Notes under the pieces: model-generated | What the model was told of the DNA's origin: nothing | The model's database searches: none | Seen by the model: only the letters and a program-made list of their open reading frames with translations | Assembly: GCA_963769435.1 (NCBI GenBank) | Contig: CAVYLN010000001.1 | Span: 310,001 to 374,000, forward strand | Direction of reading: 5' to 3' | DNA length: 64,000 nt | From: JADKAV01 sp963769435 | GTDB lineage: Bacteria; Actinomycetota; Actinomycetes; S36-B12; UBA10799 | Translations under genes and position numbers: made by a program | Shown: positions 38,001 to 47,848 of the stretch, piece after piece | Position numbering within the stretch: position 1 is the first letter of the stretch | How the letters are laid out: every line of letters starts with the position of its first letter

Positions 38001-41000
38001 CCAGTCGCCGTGAAGGGGAACGGGAAGCTCGAAACCACATCCGTGACCTTGTCGACGCTCAACGTCCCGAGCTTCTGGTTGTCGTAGACACAGACGGCCA
38101 CCTCACCCTGCAGGAGCGGAACATTCACGACGCCGGTGTCCAGGTCTCCCGGGATGATCGTCTCCGGATCGGTGCTCACCACACAGTCCAGTTCGGTGCG
38201 TTTCCAGCCGGCCTTGTCGGCCTCGGTCACGGTGTAGGTCTTGCCGGGCGTGAATCCGGGATCGACCTCGAAGCCGGTGAAGTCGCCGCTGCCGAGGCTG
38301 AACGACTCATCGAGACTCGGCGGCTGGAGGTTCTCGCCGATCGCGGTGAAGTCGAACGTCCCCGTGGCATCCTGGGGGTCGGTGAGCTTCAGGACGAACA
38401 GATAGGCCTTGTCCGGCACCTTGGTGTTCACGTAGGTGCAGACGACGTCGTCGGCGTAGGTCAGGCCGCTGGACCCCACCTGGCGGTTGAGGATGTCCGT
38501 GGTGACCGCGCCGCTGCCCTGCCCGCTGCATTCCAGCGAGGTCAGCGTCCACTCGGCGAGCCCGGCCTCAGTCACATCGAAGGACGAACCCGGGGCAAGA
38601 CCCGCGAACACCTCGGTGTTGTCGCTGTTCTGGAGAGTGAACGAATCCGGGTTCAGGCCCGTCGCGCTGAAACCGAACTCCGTGTCGTCACCCGGATCCC
38701 CAGGATTCACCGCGTTCTTCACGATCGTCAACCGTGGCAACTGCTGGTTCCGATAGGAACAGACCGCCGAGTCGCCGGGCTGCAGAGGCACCTCGACCAC
38801 ACCGCTGCTGGTGCTCCCGGTCACTGGAGTGGTTCCGTTCACCAGACAATCGAGGCTCGTCAAGCGGAAGCCACTCTGCCCTGTCGGCGGGGTCGGCTGG
38901 GCCTGCTCGGTGATCGTGTAGGTGTCGCCCGCGGTCGCCGGACGCACCGAGTACGACGTCGAATCGCCCAGACCCAGCGTGAAGTCATCGCTGCCGGGCT
39001 GACCCGGCTGGACCAAACCGGTCCCCGAGACCGTGAAATCGAAGTCCGGATCCCACGTCGCCGGCTCGTCATCCTTGACGATGGTCAGGTTCGCCGGGGC
39101 AAGTTCGCCGTTGAAGTACGTGCACACGACCTCGTCGCCGTAGTCGAGTTCGATGGAGATCTCGTCGCCGATCCGACTGAAGGTCTTGGGCCCACAGTCG
39201 ATGTCGTCGAGGTCCCAGCCCGCCGGCACCGTCTCCGCGACGGTGAAGTCACCGGGGGTGATGTCGGAGAAGGTCCGGCTCTGCCCGTCAGTGAGCGTGA
39301 ACGGGGTCGGGCTCAGGTCGGTGATCGTGAACGCGAACTCCTGCGACGAGCCGGTCGGGTTCGTGTGCTTGGCGATCGTCAGCGAGGGTTTGCGCTGGTT
39401 CGTGAAGGAACACGTGACGTTCTCCTCGGGCAGGATCGTCACTTTGATCTCACCGTTACTGGCGGAGTCGGGGGTCTTGCTGCAGTCGAGAGCGGTGATG
39501 TCCCAACCGCCCACCCCGGTCTCGGTGATCGTGTACTGACTGCCCCCGCCATCCGGACCGTCGAGTGTGAGGTTGCGGCTCGCGGCGGTGCCCGGACCCG
39601 CACCCGTGTTCAGGTTGAAGGACTGGTCAGCCGGCGCAACTCCGGGCCCGGACACGGTGAAGCCGAAGTCCTGGTCCACCGCACCGGGGTTCGTCATCTT
39701 CACCACGCGCAGGTTGGCCGCTCGGGTGATGTTGATGGTCATCCGGGCAGATGCGGTGACCGGGCCGTTGTTCTGGGACTTGCTCTCGGGGTTGGACCAG
39801 GTCGAGGTCACCGTCGCGGTATTCGTGATCGACGACACCGAGCTCGGCGGATTCAGTGTCTTCGTGCACTCGTACGATCCAGGTCTCGGTCAGACCCAGC
39901 TTCTGATCGTCGCCGACGTCGCCACTGACGTACTCCACGGGGCTGCACGTGTCGTCGGTGACGGCGCTCGCGCGCACCAGGTTCAGCACATCGTTGCCCG
40001 TGTTGGTGACGGTGTAGACATACGTGACACGGGTGCCCGCCGGCACAGTGCCACCGTCGGGGATCGGGGTGTCGGTGCCAGCCTTCTTCGCGGTCTTCAC
40101 GATGTTGATCCGCGGGGTCTTGATGTCGACTGTCGCCTGTGCAGTCCTCGTCACTTTGGTGCCGTTCGGGTCGATGCCGCTCACGGTCACCGTGTTGGTC
40201 TTGGACAGCGGCGTGGTGACCGTTCCCACCGGCCCGATCTTCGCCGCGCAGGTGTACTCCCAGGCATCACCAGGCTGGAGTTTGCCGGTTGCCGAACCTG
40301 GTCCGGTGGGCCCGGTGATCGATGAGCACTGCGGGTCCACGGGCTTGGTCAGGGTCAGGGCCGCGTTCCCGGTATTCGTCACCGTGAACGTGTACTCCTC
40401 GTTCCAGCCGTCCGCGTTGCCGCGCACAGGGTTGTCCCGTGGCACCTTGGCCACGGTCATGTTCGGCGCGTAGTTGAAGTCGTTGTACAGCTTGCAGGTC
40501 GCCACGTCCGAAGGGTTCATGTCGAACTGGAACGAGGGATCCGCGTTGCTCAGCGTGCCGCTGACCGTCGTCGAGGTGCCGTCGGTCTTCTTGACCTCGC
40601 AACTCCAGCGATCCGCGGTGAATTCGTTCTTCACCGTCTCCGTGACCTTGACCGAGGCCGTCTGGCTGGCGACCTTCGGTTTCCATTGGAACGCGGCCGT
40701 TCCCTGCGCCCCCGAGGTGGCGCGGGTCTGCGCACTGTTGTCCGGGCCGACCGGGTCGACCCACGAGAAGCCGCCGGTCAGCGTGGGCTGCACAGTGACA
40801 TCCCATCCGGAGGTGGGCTGATACGCACCATCGCTGCTGGACTGCGCGAGTTTCTGCACGGTCACGCTGTTGCCGCACAGGGACGTGACCACCGAGCGCA
40901 GGAAGGTCCCGAGGGCGGCGAAGTCGCTGAAGGCCACGGCATCGACGTCGTTGATGGTCTTGCCGACCAAGGCGGTGGGAGTCGTGGCGAGAACCGGGCC

Positions 41001-41720
41001 GGAGATCTTCTTGAGCCGCTCTTTTGAGGCGCTGCTCGTCAGGCCGTTTCCGACACCGACCACGAGCATGCGAGTGCCGGCAGCCTTCACGACGTTGGCT
41101 TCACTGATCGCCTTGTCGATCGAAGACCCGCTCGAACTGTTGCTTATGTCGATCCGCTTCGCGCTGGTGTTGTAGGCGTTCGGATCACCGTCGGTCATGA
41201 AGATGGCCAATTCAGGGCGGTCGATGGCTTGGATGCCGTCCTGCCAGTTGGTGGCCGTCAGTGTTCTATTGGACAGCCGACCATTGTTGTAGATACTCAC
41301 ATCGGACGGTCGTTGCGGCGGTGGCGTGTAGTACTTCGAAATCGCCGTGGCCAACTGTCCCGCAGCCGTGGTCGCGTTGACGGGCACCCGAGGGCTGAGT
41401 TCACCGTGGCCCACCGCCGTGTTCCCAAGCGTCGCGAACTGGGTGATCCGCAGGGTCGAGTTCGTGTCCTTGAGTGCCGCGACAAGGTCCTTGGACGCGC
41501 TACGAACCGTATTGACCGCGCGTGCCGAGTTGATGGAGCCAGACGCGTCCAGGGTCAGGGTCGCATCGAGCCCGCAGGTCTCGTCGATGATCGGGTTCGG
41601 TCCCGGAGTCACCGCCTGCACCGTGGTGTCGTTGGCGGGTTCCACCGCCAGGGCCGGCGGCGCGGTCAAACCCGCCGCCATCAACGACACGACTCCGGCA
41701 CCTACCCACAGACTCCGCAT
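35051..41720 (-). CDS. giant secreted VWA/DUF11-repeat stalk protein (1 frameshift)
   Basis: After removing one extra base near 39868 (TWIVRVHED should be TWIYECTKT) this is a single 2222-aa protein. A signal peptide ends LTAPPALA (residue 25). A VWA domain follows (about 45-290; MIDAS LDASGS, then FMTDGDPNAY). Then come two DUF11-like domains, about eight prealbumin-like repeats (ending C-T/S-Y/F-x-N), and four or five DUF11-like repeats with DDKC-x-PV-x-Y and W-x-Y-x-C. A basic C-terminal domain (KKCKGKTCTVVKKS... to ...YKDTWKADTWKRSW) ends it. No LPXTG motif or transmembrane tail. It probably is a cell-surface adhesin stalk. The intact reading over 2200 codons with a single error suggests an active gene. 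Confidence 0.85.
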
Positions 41721-41931
41721 GACCCCGCCTCCCCGCGTGCTGATACCGAATGTGGCAATCGCGGTCCTGTGGTGGCGCGCTAAGCCGTTCGGGTGACAGA
41801 TTCTGCGGGAAAACGACTACCCACCGTAGTGAAGCGGCGAGGCGTCGAAGTCGACTCTGGCTCGGTCCCGGGCTTCAAGGATGGCCTCGACGAGGAACTC
41901 CGGATTCTCGCGTCCGCCTGCGCGCGACAGG

Positions 41932-42120
41932 TCATGCGGTCAGCAGCGAGCCGGCACGCGCGAGCGCCTCCGTGCGGGAGTGGACGTCAAGTCGGGCCCA
42001 CATGTTCTCCAGGCGTTAGCGCACCGTTGCCTCCGAAAGGCCCAGGTCCCGCGCGAACTGCCGATTGGTGCACCCGCTGGACAGGCGACGGAGCAACTCG
42101 AGCTGACGCGGGATGGCTGC
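41932..42120 (-). pseudogene. LuxR-type HTH remnant with in-frame stop
   Basis: About 62 codons read IPRQLELLRRLSSGCTNRQFARDLGLSEATVR, then TAA (42016-42018), then RLENMWARLDVHSRTEALARAGSLLTA and a true stop. This is the four-helix GerE/LuxR DNA-binding domain; the TAA takes the place of a Lys/Arg codon. An upstream TGA (42121-42123) cuts off any sensor domain. A decayed regulator, next to the MFS exporter gene. Confidence 0.7.
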
Positions 42121-42242
42121 TCAAGGTCATGGGCATCGACAAGCAGATTCGAGCTTCGCCTCCGACGGGGGTCGCTGGGCTCCCCCACCGCGACGCTCCG
42201 GCGCCACTCGCGAACATGGCTGCGGCGTCCGGACGGTCCGTA

Positions 42243-43838
42243 TCAGTGCCCTGCCGCAGCGGGAACCGAATCGTGCGTATGCCGTCTTCGGGACCACACG
42301 AAGATCACCAAGCAGACGCCGGTGAACGCAGCGCCACTCACCCCGTGCATGCGCAGGCCGTCGACCATCGCCTCGCGCTGCGCGTCCGCGATCTGTTCGA
42401 CCTGCTGGACCGGAACCGCGTAGTTGGCCGCCACCTGTTCGGACGTGATCCCCTCGCGGACACTCTCGGCGATCTGGACCGACTGCTGCGAATCCAGGCC
42501 CTCGCTCTCGAGCGAACTGGCCAGGGACGCGGAGAAGGCGCTGAAGACGATCGTGGACATGACAATCACCCCAACAGCGCCGCCGATGTTGGATGCAGCG
42601 CTGCGGAACGCGGAGGCGCTGCCGTCCTCGCCCGGGGGCGCGAGATCCATGATGGCATTGGTCAGGGGGATGCCCGCCCCTACTGAGGCAACCGCGTAGA
42701 AGCAGGTCACCAGAACCGGCACCCACATCGGAGATCCTGTGCTGATCAGAGTGCTGAGGAGCAGGCTCACTGCGAGACCCAAGAGCATGACGGAGCCAGC
42801 GACGGTTATCCCCCACTTCCGAAGCAGCCAGCGGGTGATCACCGCGCCGAAGATCGCCGCCGTCTGAGCAGGAAGCAGCGCCACGGCCGTACCCAGAGCG
42901 TCGAGCCCGTACAGGTACTGAAGTCCGACGGTCATGTAGAACCACAGGTTCGCGAATGACATGAGGATGACGATGATCAGCAGCAGATACATCCCGCCCT
43001 GTCCCAGAGCCGCCAACGACAGCGAAGGGTGCTCTGCTCGCCGCCAGGCCCAGACCAGGGCGGCGAAAGCAAGGACCCCGATGGCCAGGCGTACCAGCGC
43101 GCTGATCGATACCAGCCCATCCCGGTTCACAGAGTTCAGCGTCTGTACGGCCGCCACCATCAGCACGCCCGCCAGCAGGGGTGTCAGCAGTTCCCGGGTG
43201 TCCTGCGGACCCTCCGCAGCTGGAAGGAACGCGCGCGACGCCACCAGTATGACCACTCCGCTCAAAGACCATACGGCCGCCACGAGTCGCCAGCTGCTGT
43301 TGTCGAGAAGAGCCCCTGCCAGCAATGGCATGACGAGGTAAACGACGGGACCGACAGTCGCATACGTGGAGAAGGCGGACGCGCGGCCCTTCTCGTCCGA
43401 CACCCGGGAACTGAGAAGGGCCAGCGCGACCACGATGAACCCCGAGGCTCCGATGCTCTCGAGCACGAGGCCGACCACCGCAACTCCCATGACGGGGGCC
43501 ACCGCGACTACGGCATTTCCGACCGTGAAGAGGACTCCGCACCGGGTGATGAAACGACGTTCTCCCCAGCGGCGACCGAGAATGCCTGCGAGGAAGATGA
43601 CGAGCAGTCCAGCAATGCTGGGAAGTTCGCGCAGCAGCGAGCCCTGCTCCTCGCTTGCTCCGAGTCCCTCCAGCATCGGCACGACCACGAAGTTGTAGCT
43701 GGCCGGAACCGTGCTGGCCGCGCCCACCACGATGCAGACGCCCGCGAGCAGGCGTCGCTGTTCGCGGTTGAGCAGATCACGTCCCGACGGCTCGGAGGGG
43801 CTACCCGCGTGCCTGAGGACGAGACGGCGAGCTCTCAC
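42243..43838 (-). CDS. MFS transporter, 14-TM DHA2-like
   Basis: A 531-aa membrane protein with 14 predicted hydrophobic helices. The loop 2-3 motif is GRRWGERRFITRCG, as in drug:proton antiporters, and the motif-C-like segment GASGFIVVALALLSSRVSDEKGRASAF follows. A long charged loop near residue 440 (SLESEGLDSQQSVQIAESVREGITSEQ) sits before the last helix. This fits a DHA2-type multidrug or metabolite exporter. A LuxR remnant just downstream may once have been its regulator. Confidence 0.88.
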   Translation of the reverse strand: MRARRLVLRHAGSPSEPSGRDLLNREQRRLLAGVCIVVGAASTVPASYNFVVVPMLEGLGASEEQGSLLRELPSIAGLLVIFLAGILGRRWGERRFITRCGVLFTVGNAVVAVAPVMGVAVVGLVLESIGASGFIVVALALLSSRVSDEKGRASAFSTYATVGPVVYLVMPLLAGALLDNSSWRLVAAVWSLSGVVILVASRAFLPAAEGPQDTRELLTPLLAGVLMVAAVQTLNSVNRDGLVSISALVRLAIGVLAFAALVWAWRRAEHPSLSLAALGQGGMYLLLIIVILMSFANLWFYMTVGLQYLYGLDALGTAVALLPAQTAAIFGAVITRWLLRKWGITVAGSVMLLGLAVSLLLSTLISTGSPMWVPVLVTCFYAVASVGAGIPLTNAIMDLAPPGEDGSASAFRSAASNIGGAVGVIVMSTIVFSAFSASLASSLESEGLDSQQSVQIAESVREGITSEQVAANYAVPVQQVEQIADAQREAMVDGLRMHGVSGAAFTGVCLVIFVWSRRRHTHDSVPAAAGH

Positions 43839-43995
43839 GACGCGCCTCCCCCTTCATGCGGCTGGACTGGCGGACCAGCCCAGCAGCGCCCATCTCTCAC
43901 GGGTTCCGGGGCGCATCTCGCGATGATCCCAGCGGTCCAAACGTATCCCCACCGTTTTTCGTCCATTCGCAGACAGCCGCCAACCGTGGTCTCGC

Positions 43996-44838
43996 CTAGA
44001 ACGGTGTCGGGATGTGGTGCAGGGGCATCTCCGGCTCGGCGTACCCGTCGGCCGTGGGCCTCTTCGGCATCTTGATGTCCTGGCGTGGCAGGGGGGTATA
44101 CGGAATCCGGGACAGCAAGTGGGAGATGATGTTCAGCCGACCGCGCTTCTTGTCGTCGTTGTCCACGACGAACCACGGCGCCCACGAAGTGTCCGTGGCA
44201 GCGAACATGGCGTCGCGGGCTTTGCAGTATTCGAAGTGACGGCTATAGGACTTCAGATCCGTCGGGGACAACTTCCAGATCTTGCGAGGATCCTTGATGC
44301 GGTTCTGGAGCCGCCGGGTCTGCTCGTCGACGCTGACGTTGAGCCAGTACTTGAGCAGGATGATCCCGTTGTCGACCATGGCCTTCTCGACGGCGGGGGC
44401 CATGTCCAGGAACCTCTGGTGCTCCTCCGGGGTGCAGTAGCCCATGACGGGCTCAACGCCCGCCCTGTTGTACCAGCTGCGGTCGAAGATGGCGACTTCG
44501 CCGGCTGCGGGGAAATGAGCCATGTAGCGCTGGATGTACATCTGAGATTTCTCGCGCTCGGTCGGTGCCGGCAAGGCGATGTGCTTGAAGACCCGGGGGC
44601 TCGTGCGCTCCGTGATCCGCCGGATGGTTCCACCTTTTCCGGCCGAGTCGAGACCCTCGAACACGATGCAGATCTTGGCGCCAGTGGCCTTGACCCATTC
44701 CTGCATGGCCACCAACTCGCCCTGCAAGTGACGCATCTGCGTCTCGTATTCCTTGGTCGTCATTTTCGGCTTGCCCGTGTGCGCCGGGTCCATCGCGGGC
44801 CGGACCCCCCTGCTCTTCTTCTTGGTCTTCTTTCCCAT
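43996..44838 (-). CDS. ppk2: polyphosphate kinase 2
   Basis: A 280-aa PPK2-family enzyme that moves phosphate between polyphosphate and nucleotides. Walker A FEGLDSAGKGGTIRR (about residues 60-74), the lid/Arg region RTSPRVFKHIALP, Walker B VAIFDRSWYNRAG, and the PPK2 hallmark YWLNVSVDEQTRRLQNRIKDPRKIWKL are present. Single-domain length suggests a class I enzyme, acting on GDP/ADP. ATG at 44838 is chosen (MGKKTKKKSRG); the frame is open upstream to 44955. Divergent from the next secreted protein. Confidence 0.93.
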   Translation of the reverse strand: MGKKTKKKSRGVRPAMDPAHTGKPKMTTKEYETQMRHLQGELVAMQEWVKATGAKICIVFEGLDSAGKGGTIRRITERTSPRVFKHIALPAPTEREKSQMYIQRYMAHFPAAGEVAIFDRSWYNRAGVEPVMGYCTPEEHQRFLDMAPAVEKAMVDNGIILLKYWLNVSVDEQTRRLQNRIKDPRKIWKLSPTDLKSYSRHFEYCKARDAMFAATDTSWAPWFVVDNDDKKRGRLNIISHLLSRIPYTPLPRQDIKMPKRPTADGYAEPEMPLHHIPTPF

Positions 44839-45218
44839 CGGCTCATCCCTTTCGAGACGTCGGTCGTGCTCACAGCGGGCACTCAGATCCGCCGCTCGCG
44901 GCACTCGTCGGCGCCTGCTGAGTTGGACACTCGCCAGCCAGCCGATCGAGGTCACCAGTGGACCCGGGCTCCGCCACCGCCATTCTGACGCAGGTGCCAG
45001 TCGGGATGCCGGTCTCGGCGCCTCTGCAGCGACCGGCGTGGTTCGCTACCTGGGCTGGGAACGCGCCTCAGTGCACGGCGGTTCCGTGCTCAGCCGCAAC
45101 CTCGCCGGGGGGTGAACCGACATCGCCTTCCATCGGAGAGGGGATGGCCGGTCTCGTGCTGTTACCGTCGGTCGCGACGACGGCCGCTCGGCTGCGCGTG
45201 AAACTGAGAGGTGACCGC
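44839..45218. other. 380-bp intergenic stretch between divergent genes
   Basis: No gene recognised. It must hold the promoters for ppk2 (minus) and the secreted protein (plus). Frames are open through part of it on the plus strand, but without protein-like composition. Confidence 0.5.
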
Positions 45219-47654
45219 ATGCGGACACTCTTTGCCAAGTTGTCTGGCGGGCTTGCGGCCACCCTCATGCTCACAACTCTTCCCAGCATCGCACCGGCAT
45301 TCTCCGCGGCCGACCCTCCCGATCCGTCCACCACGCTGGGTCCCAGTGTCGCGAGCGTCAGTGTTCCGGTCCGCGACCTGGGCGCGAACTCATCCCCTGA
45401 TTCAACGCCCGGCACTATCAGCCCCCGCGTGAATCCGCTGCCCGAACGACGCGGCGACGCGGGACCCTCGACGCAAGATCCCTCACGACGCACCCCCAAG
45501 CCGTCGAGCGTCGCCAAAGGACTCTCCCCTGCGCCGGATCTGGTGTTCGACGGCACAGGCAACCCCGCGGCGTGCGCCGGATGCACACCTCCGGACCCCA
45601 CCGGGGACGTGGGGCCCAATCACTACATCCAGATGGTCAACGCCACCAAGGTGGCCATCTTCAACAAGAGCGGGGTACTGCAGACCCCCGCGTTCAACCT
45701 CAGCGCCCTTTTCACCAGCGGTGCGTGCAGCACCGGAGATCGCGGGGATCCCCAGGTCGTGTACGACCCCCTTGCCGACCGTTGGGTCCTCAGCCAATTC
45801 CAGGATGCTCCGAATACCCTGTGTTTCGCGGTGTCGACCACCCCTGACCCCCTGGGGGCTTACTACCTGTACTCGTTCACCACCCCGGAGTTCCCGGACT
45901 ACTTCAAGCTGGGTGTGTGGCCGTCCGGCTATTACGTCGGCACCAACGAGTCCACATATGCGGCGTATGCGTTCGATCGCAGCAAGATGCTCCTCGGCCT
46001 GCCCGCGACTTCGATCCGATTCGGCGGCGAGACCAACTTCCTGATGCCCGCGGATGTCGACGGGACCCTGACTCCGAGTGCCGTCGGTGGCCTGTTCTAC
46101 ACCTTCAAGGACAACGTGTTCCACGGCGGGACTGACCCCGACCGGCTCGAGGTGTTCGCGTTCACCCCTGACTTCGCCACCCCTGGGAGCAGCACGTTCG
46201 CCAAGATCACGACGATCCCGATCGAACCCTTCCAATACACGGTGTGCGGCTTCTTCATCCTGAACTGTGTGCCGCAGCGGGACACGGGGCAGAAGGTCGA
46301 CCCGGTTAGCGAATGGCCCATGCAGCGATTCGCGTACCGCCGACTGGCAGACCGCCAGGCGCTGGTCGGCAACTTCACCGTGGGCGGCGGATCCGGCAGT
46401 GCGGGGGCCGCGATCAGGTGGTTCGAACTCGCAGACACCGGTTCCGGGTGGAGTCTCAAACAGGAGGGGACGCACGACCCCGGCGACGGTCTCGATCGGT
46501 GGATGGGATCGATTGCGATGGACGCCAACGGCAGCATCGCGTTGGGCTACTCGGCATCAAGCCCCACGGAATTCCCCAGCCTTCGCTACGCCACGAGGAC
46601 GCAGTCGGATCCGCCCGGAACATTGCAGGCGGAACGGGTGATGCGCGCGGGCGGGGGTTCGCAGACGGGCTCCAACCGGTGGGGCGATTACTCGGCGATG
46701 TCGGTCGACCCGTCCAACGAGCGCGCCTTCTGGTACACCGGCGAGTACTACGCCACCACATCGTTCACCACATGGAGCACCTCGATCGGCACCTTCACCG
46801 TGCTCTTGCCGCAGGAGATCACCTTCCCGCAGCCGGCCGATGTCTCGCTGGATGCCGGGACCGTGACCCTGACTGCCACAGGTGGCCCCTCGGGCAATCC
46901 GGTGCAGTTCGCCTCCACCACCCCCGCGGTCTGCACCACGAGCGGGCCGAACGGGGCAACAGTGACCCTGGTGGCCGCAGGGACATGCGCCATCACCGCA
47001 GATCAGTCCGGAAACGCCAACTACGAGCAGGCGCCACAGATTCAGCGGTCCTTCCAGGTGACACAAGGAACACAGGCCATCACCTTCCCGCAACCACCTG
47101 ATGTACGCCTGGACGCGGGACCCGTCACCCTGAATGCCACGGGTGGGCCCTCGGGCAACCCCGTGCAGTTCGCCTCCACCACCCCGGCGGTATGCACCAC
47201 AGGTGGGCCGAACGGGGCAACACTTACCCTGGTGGCCGCAGGGACATGCGCCATCACCGCAGATCAGGCCGGAAACGCCAACTACGCCGCAGCTGCGGCT
47301 GTACAACGATCCTTCGCAGTGACCACCGTTGTCCCGATCAGGCAACGGCCACTCGACAAGTGCGTGGTCGTACCGAAGCGGATTCCACCGCGCGGCAAGA
47401 CGAAGGTGCTCAAGAAGCGGTGCCTGACCAACGCGGGCCAACGCGTGCGCGTCTCAGTGAAGGGCTCGTTGACGCGTTCCAAAGGGTCTCCTGTTCGCGC
47501 CTACTACCGCGTCATACGCAAGGCCAACGGCGCGGTGTTCGTGCAGACCCGGGGCTATCCTCTGCGCCTGAGGATCCGTTGGTCGGCCCCGGCCAAGGGC
47601 GACTACCTCGCGTACAAGCGCCTCGCGAAGTACAGGACCGGTGGCAAGCGGTAG
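45219..47654 (+). CDS. large secreted protein with two tandem Ig-like repeats and basic C-terminus
   Basis: An 811-aa intact protein. Signal peptide MRTLFAKLSGGLAATLMLTTLPSIAPAFSA (residues 1-30). The linker region is Pro/Ser-rich. The central part (about 110-530) has PDPTGDVGPNHYIQMVNATKVAIFNK, DPQVVYDPLADRWVLSQF, and WMGSIAMDANGSIALGYS, resembling a beta-propeller-like cell-surface domain found in secreted peptidase-related proteins. Two 87-residue repeats follow (ITFPQPADVSLDAGTVTL... and ITFPQPPDVRLDAGPVTL...), and then a basic C-terminal domain (KCVVVPKRIPPRGKTKVLKKRC ... YKRLAKYRTGGKR). Ribosome site GAGAGGTGA. Function unknown, probably envelope-associated. Confidence 0.8.
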   Translation: MRTLFAKLSGGLAATLMLTTLPSIAPAFSAADPPDPSTTLGPSVASVSVPVRDLGANSSPDSTPGTISPRVNPLPERRGDAGPSTQDPSRRTPKPSSVAKGLSPAPDLVFDGTGNPAACAGCTPPDPTGDVGPNHYIQMVNATKVAIFNKSGVLQTPAFNLSALFTSGACSTGDRGDPQVVYDPLADRWVLSQFQDAPNTLCFAVSTTPDPLGAYYLYSFTTPEFPDYFKLGVWPSGYYVGTNESTYAAYAFDRSKMLLGLPATSIRFGGETNFLMPADVDGTLTPSAVGGLFYTFKDNVFHGGTDPDRLEVFAFTPDFATPGSSTFAKITTIPIEPFQYTVCGFFILNCVPQRDTGQKVDPVSEWPMQRFAYRRLADRQALVGNFTVGGGSGSAGAAIRWFELADTGSGWSLKQEGTHDPGDGLDRWMGSIAMDANGSIALGYSASSPTEFPSLRYATRTQSDPPGTLQAERVMRAGGGSQTGSNRWGDYSAMSVDPSNERAFWYTGEYYATTSFTTWSTSIGTFTVLLPQEITFPQPADVSLDAGTVTLTATGGPSGNPVQFASTTPAVCTTSGPNGATVTLVAAGTCAITADQSGNANYEQAPQIQRSFQVTQGTQAITFPQPPDVRLDAGPVTLNATGGPSGNPVQFASTTPAVCTTGGPNGATLTLVAAGTCAITADQAGNANYAAAAAVQRSFAVTTVVPIRQRPLDKCVVVPKRIPPRGKTKVLKKRCLTNAGQRVRVSVKGSLTRSKGSPVRAYYRVIRKANGAVFVQTRGYPLRLRIRWSAPAKGDYLAYKRLAKYRTGGKR
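46818..47320 (+). repeat. two tandem 261-bp coding repeats
   Basis: Unit 1 (46818-47078) and unit 2 (47079-about 47320) each encode one 87-residue Ig-like repeat. Long runs are identical or nearly so at the DNA level, for example around GGGCCGAACGGGGCAACA and CTGGTGGCCGCAGGGACATG, which indicates a recent duplication or continuing gene conversion. Confidence 0.85.
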
Positions 47655-47848
47655 AGGCGGATTGTTACCCCTCATGCCGTAGGGCAGGGAGTAGGGCACA
47701 CATGTCCTCGCCGAAGTCGCACGTCCGCGCATTGAACAGGTGGTGCACGAGGCGCGGAGGCGTCAGCCTGCTGCGTGGCCGCCATCGGGTGTCTGCGTGG
47801 GCGAGAGCGCGGCCAGCACGCGACCCACGGACTGAAGGCGGCGGCGCG

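Noticed and set aside
35051..41720. Sortase-anchored adhesin
   Set aside because: No LPXTG-like motif, hydrophobic tail or sortase gene is found; the C-terminus is a basic domain instead.
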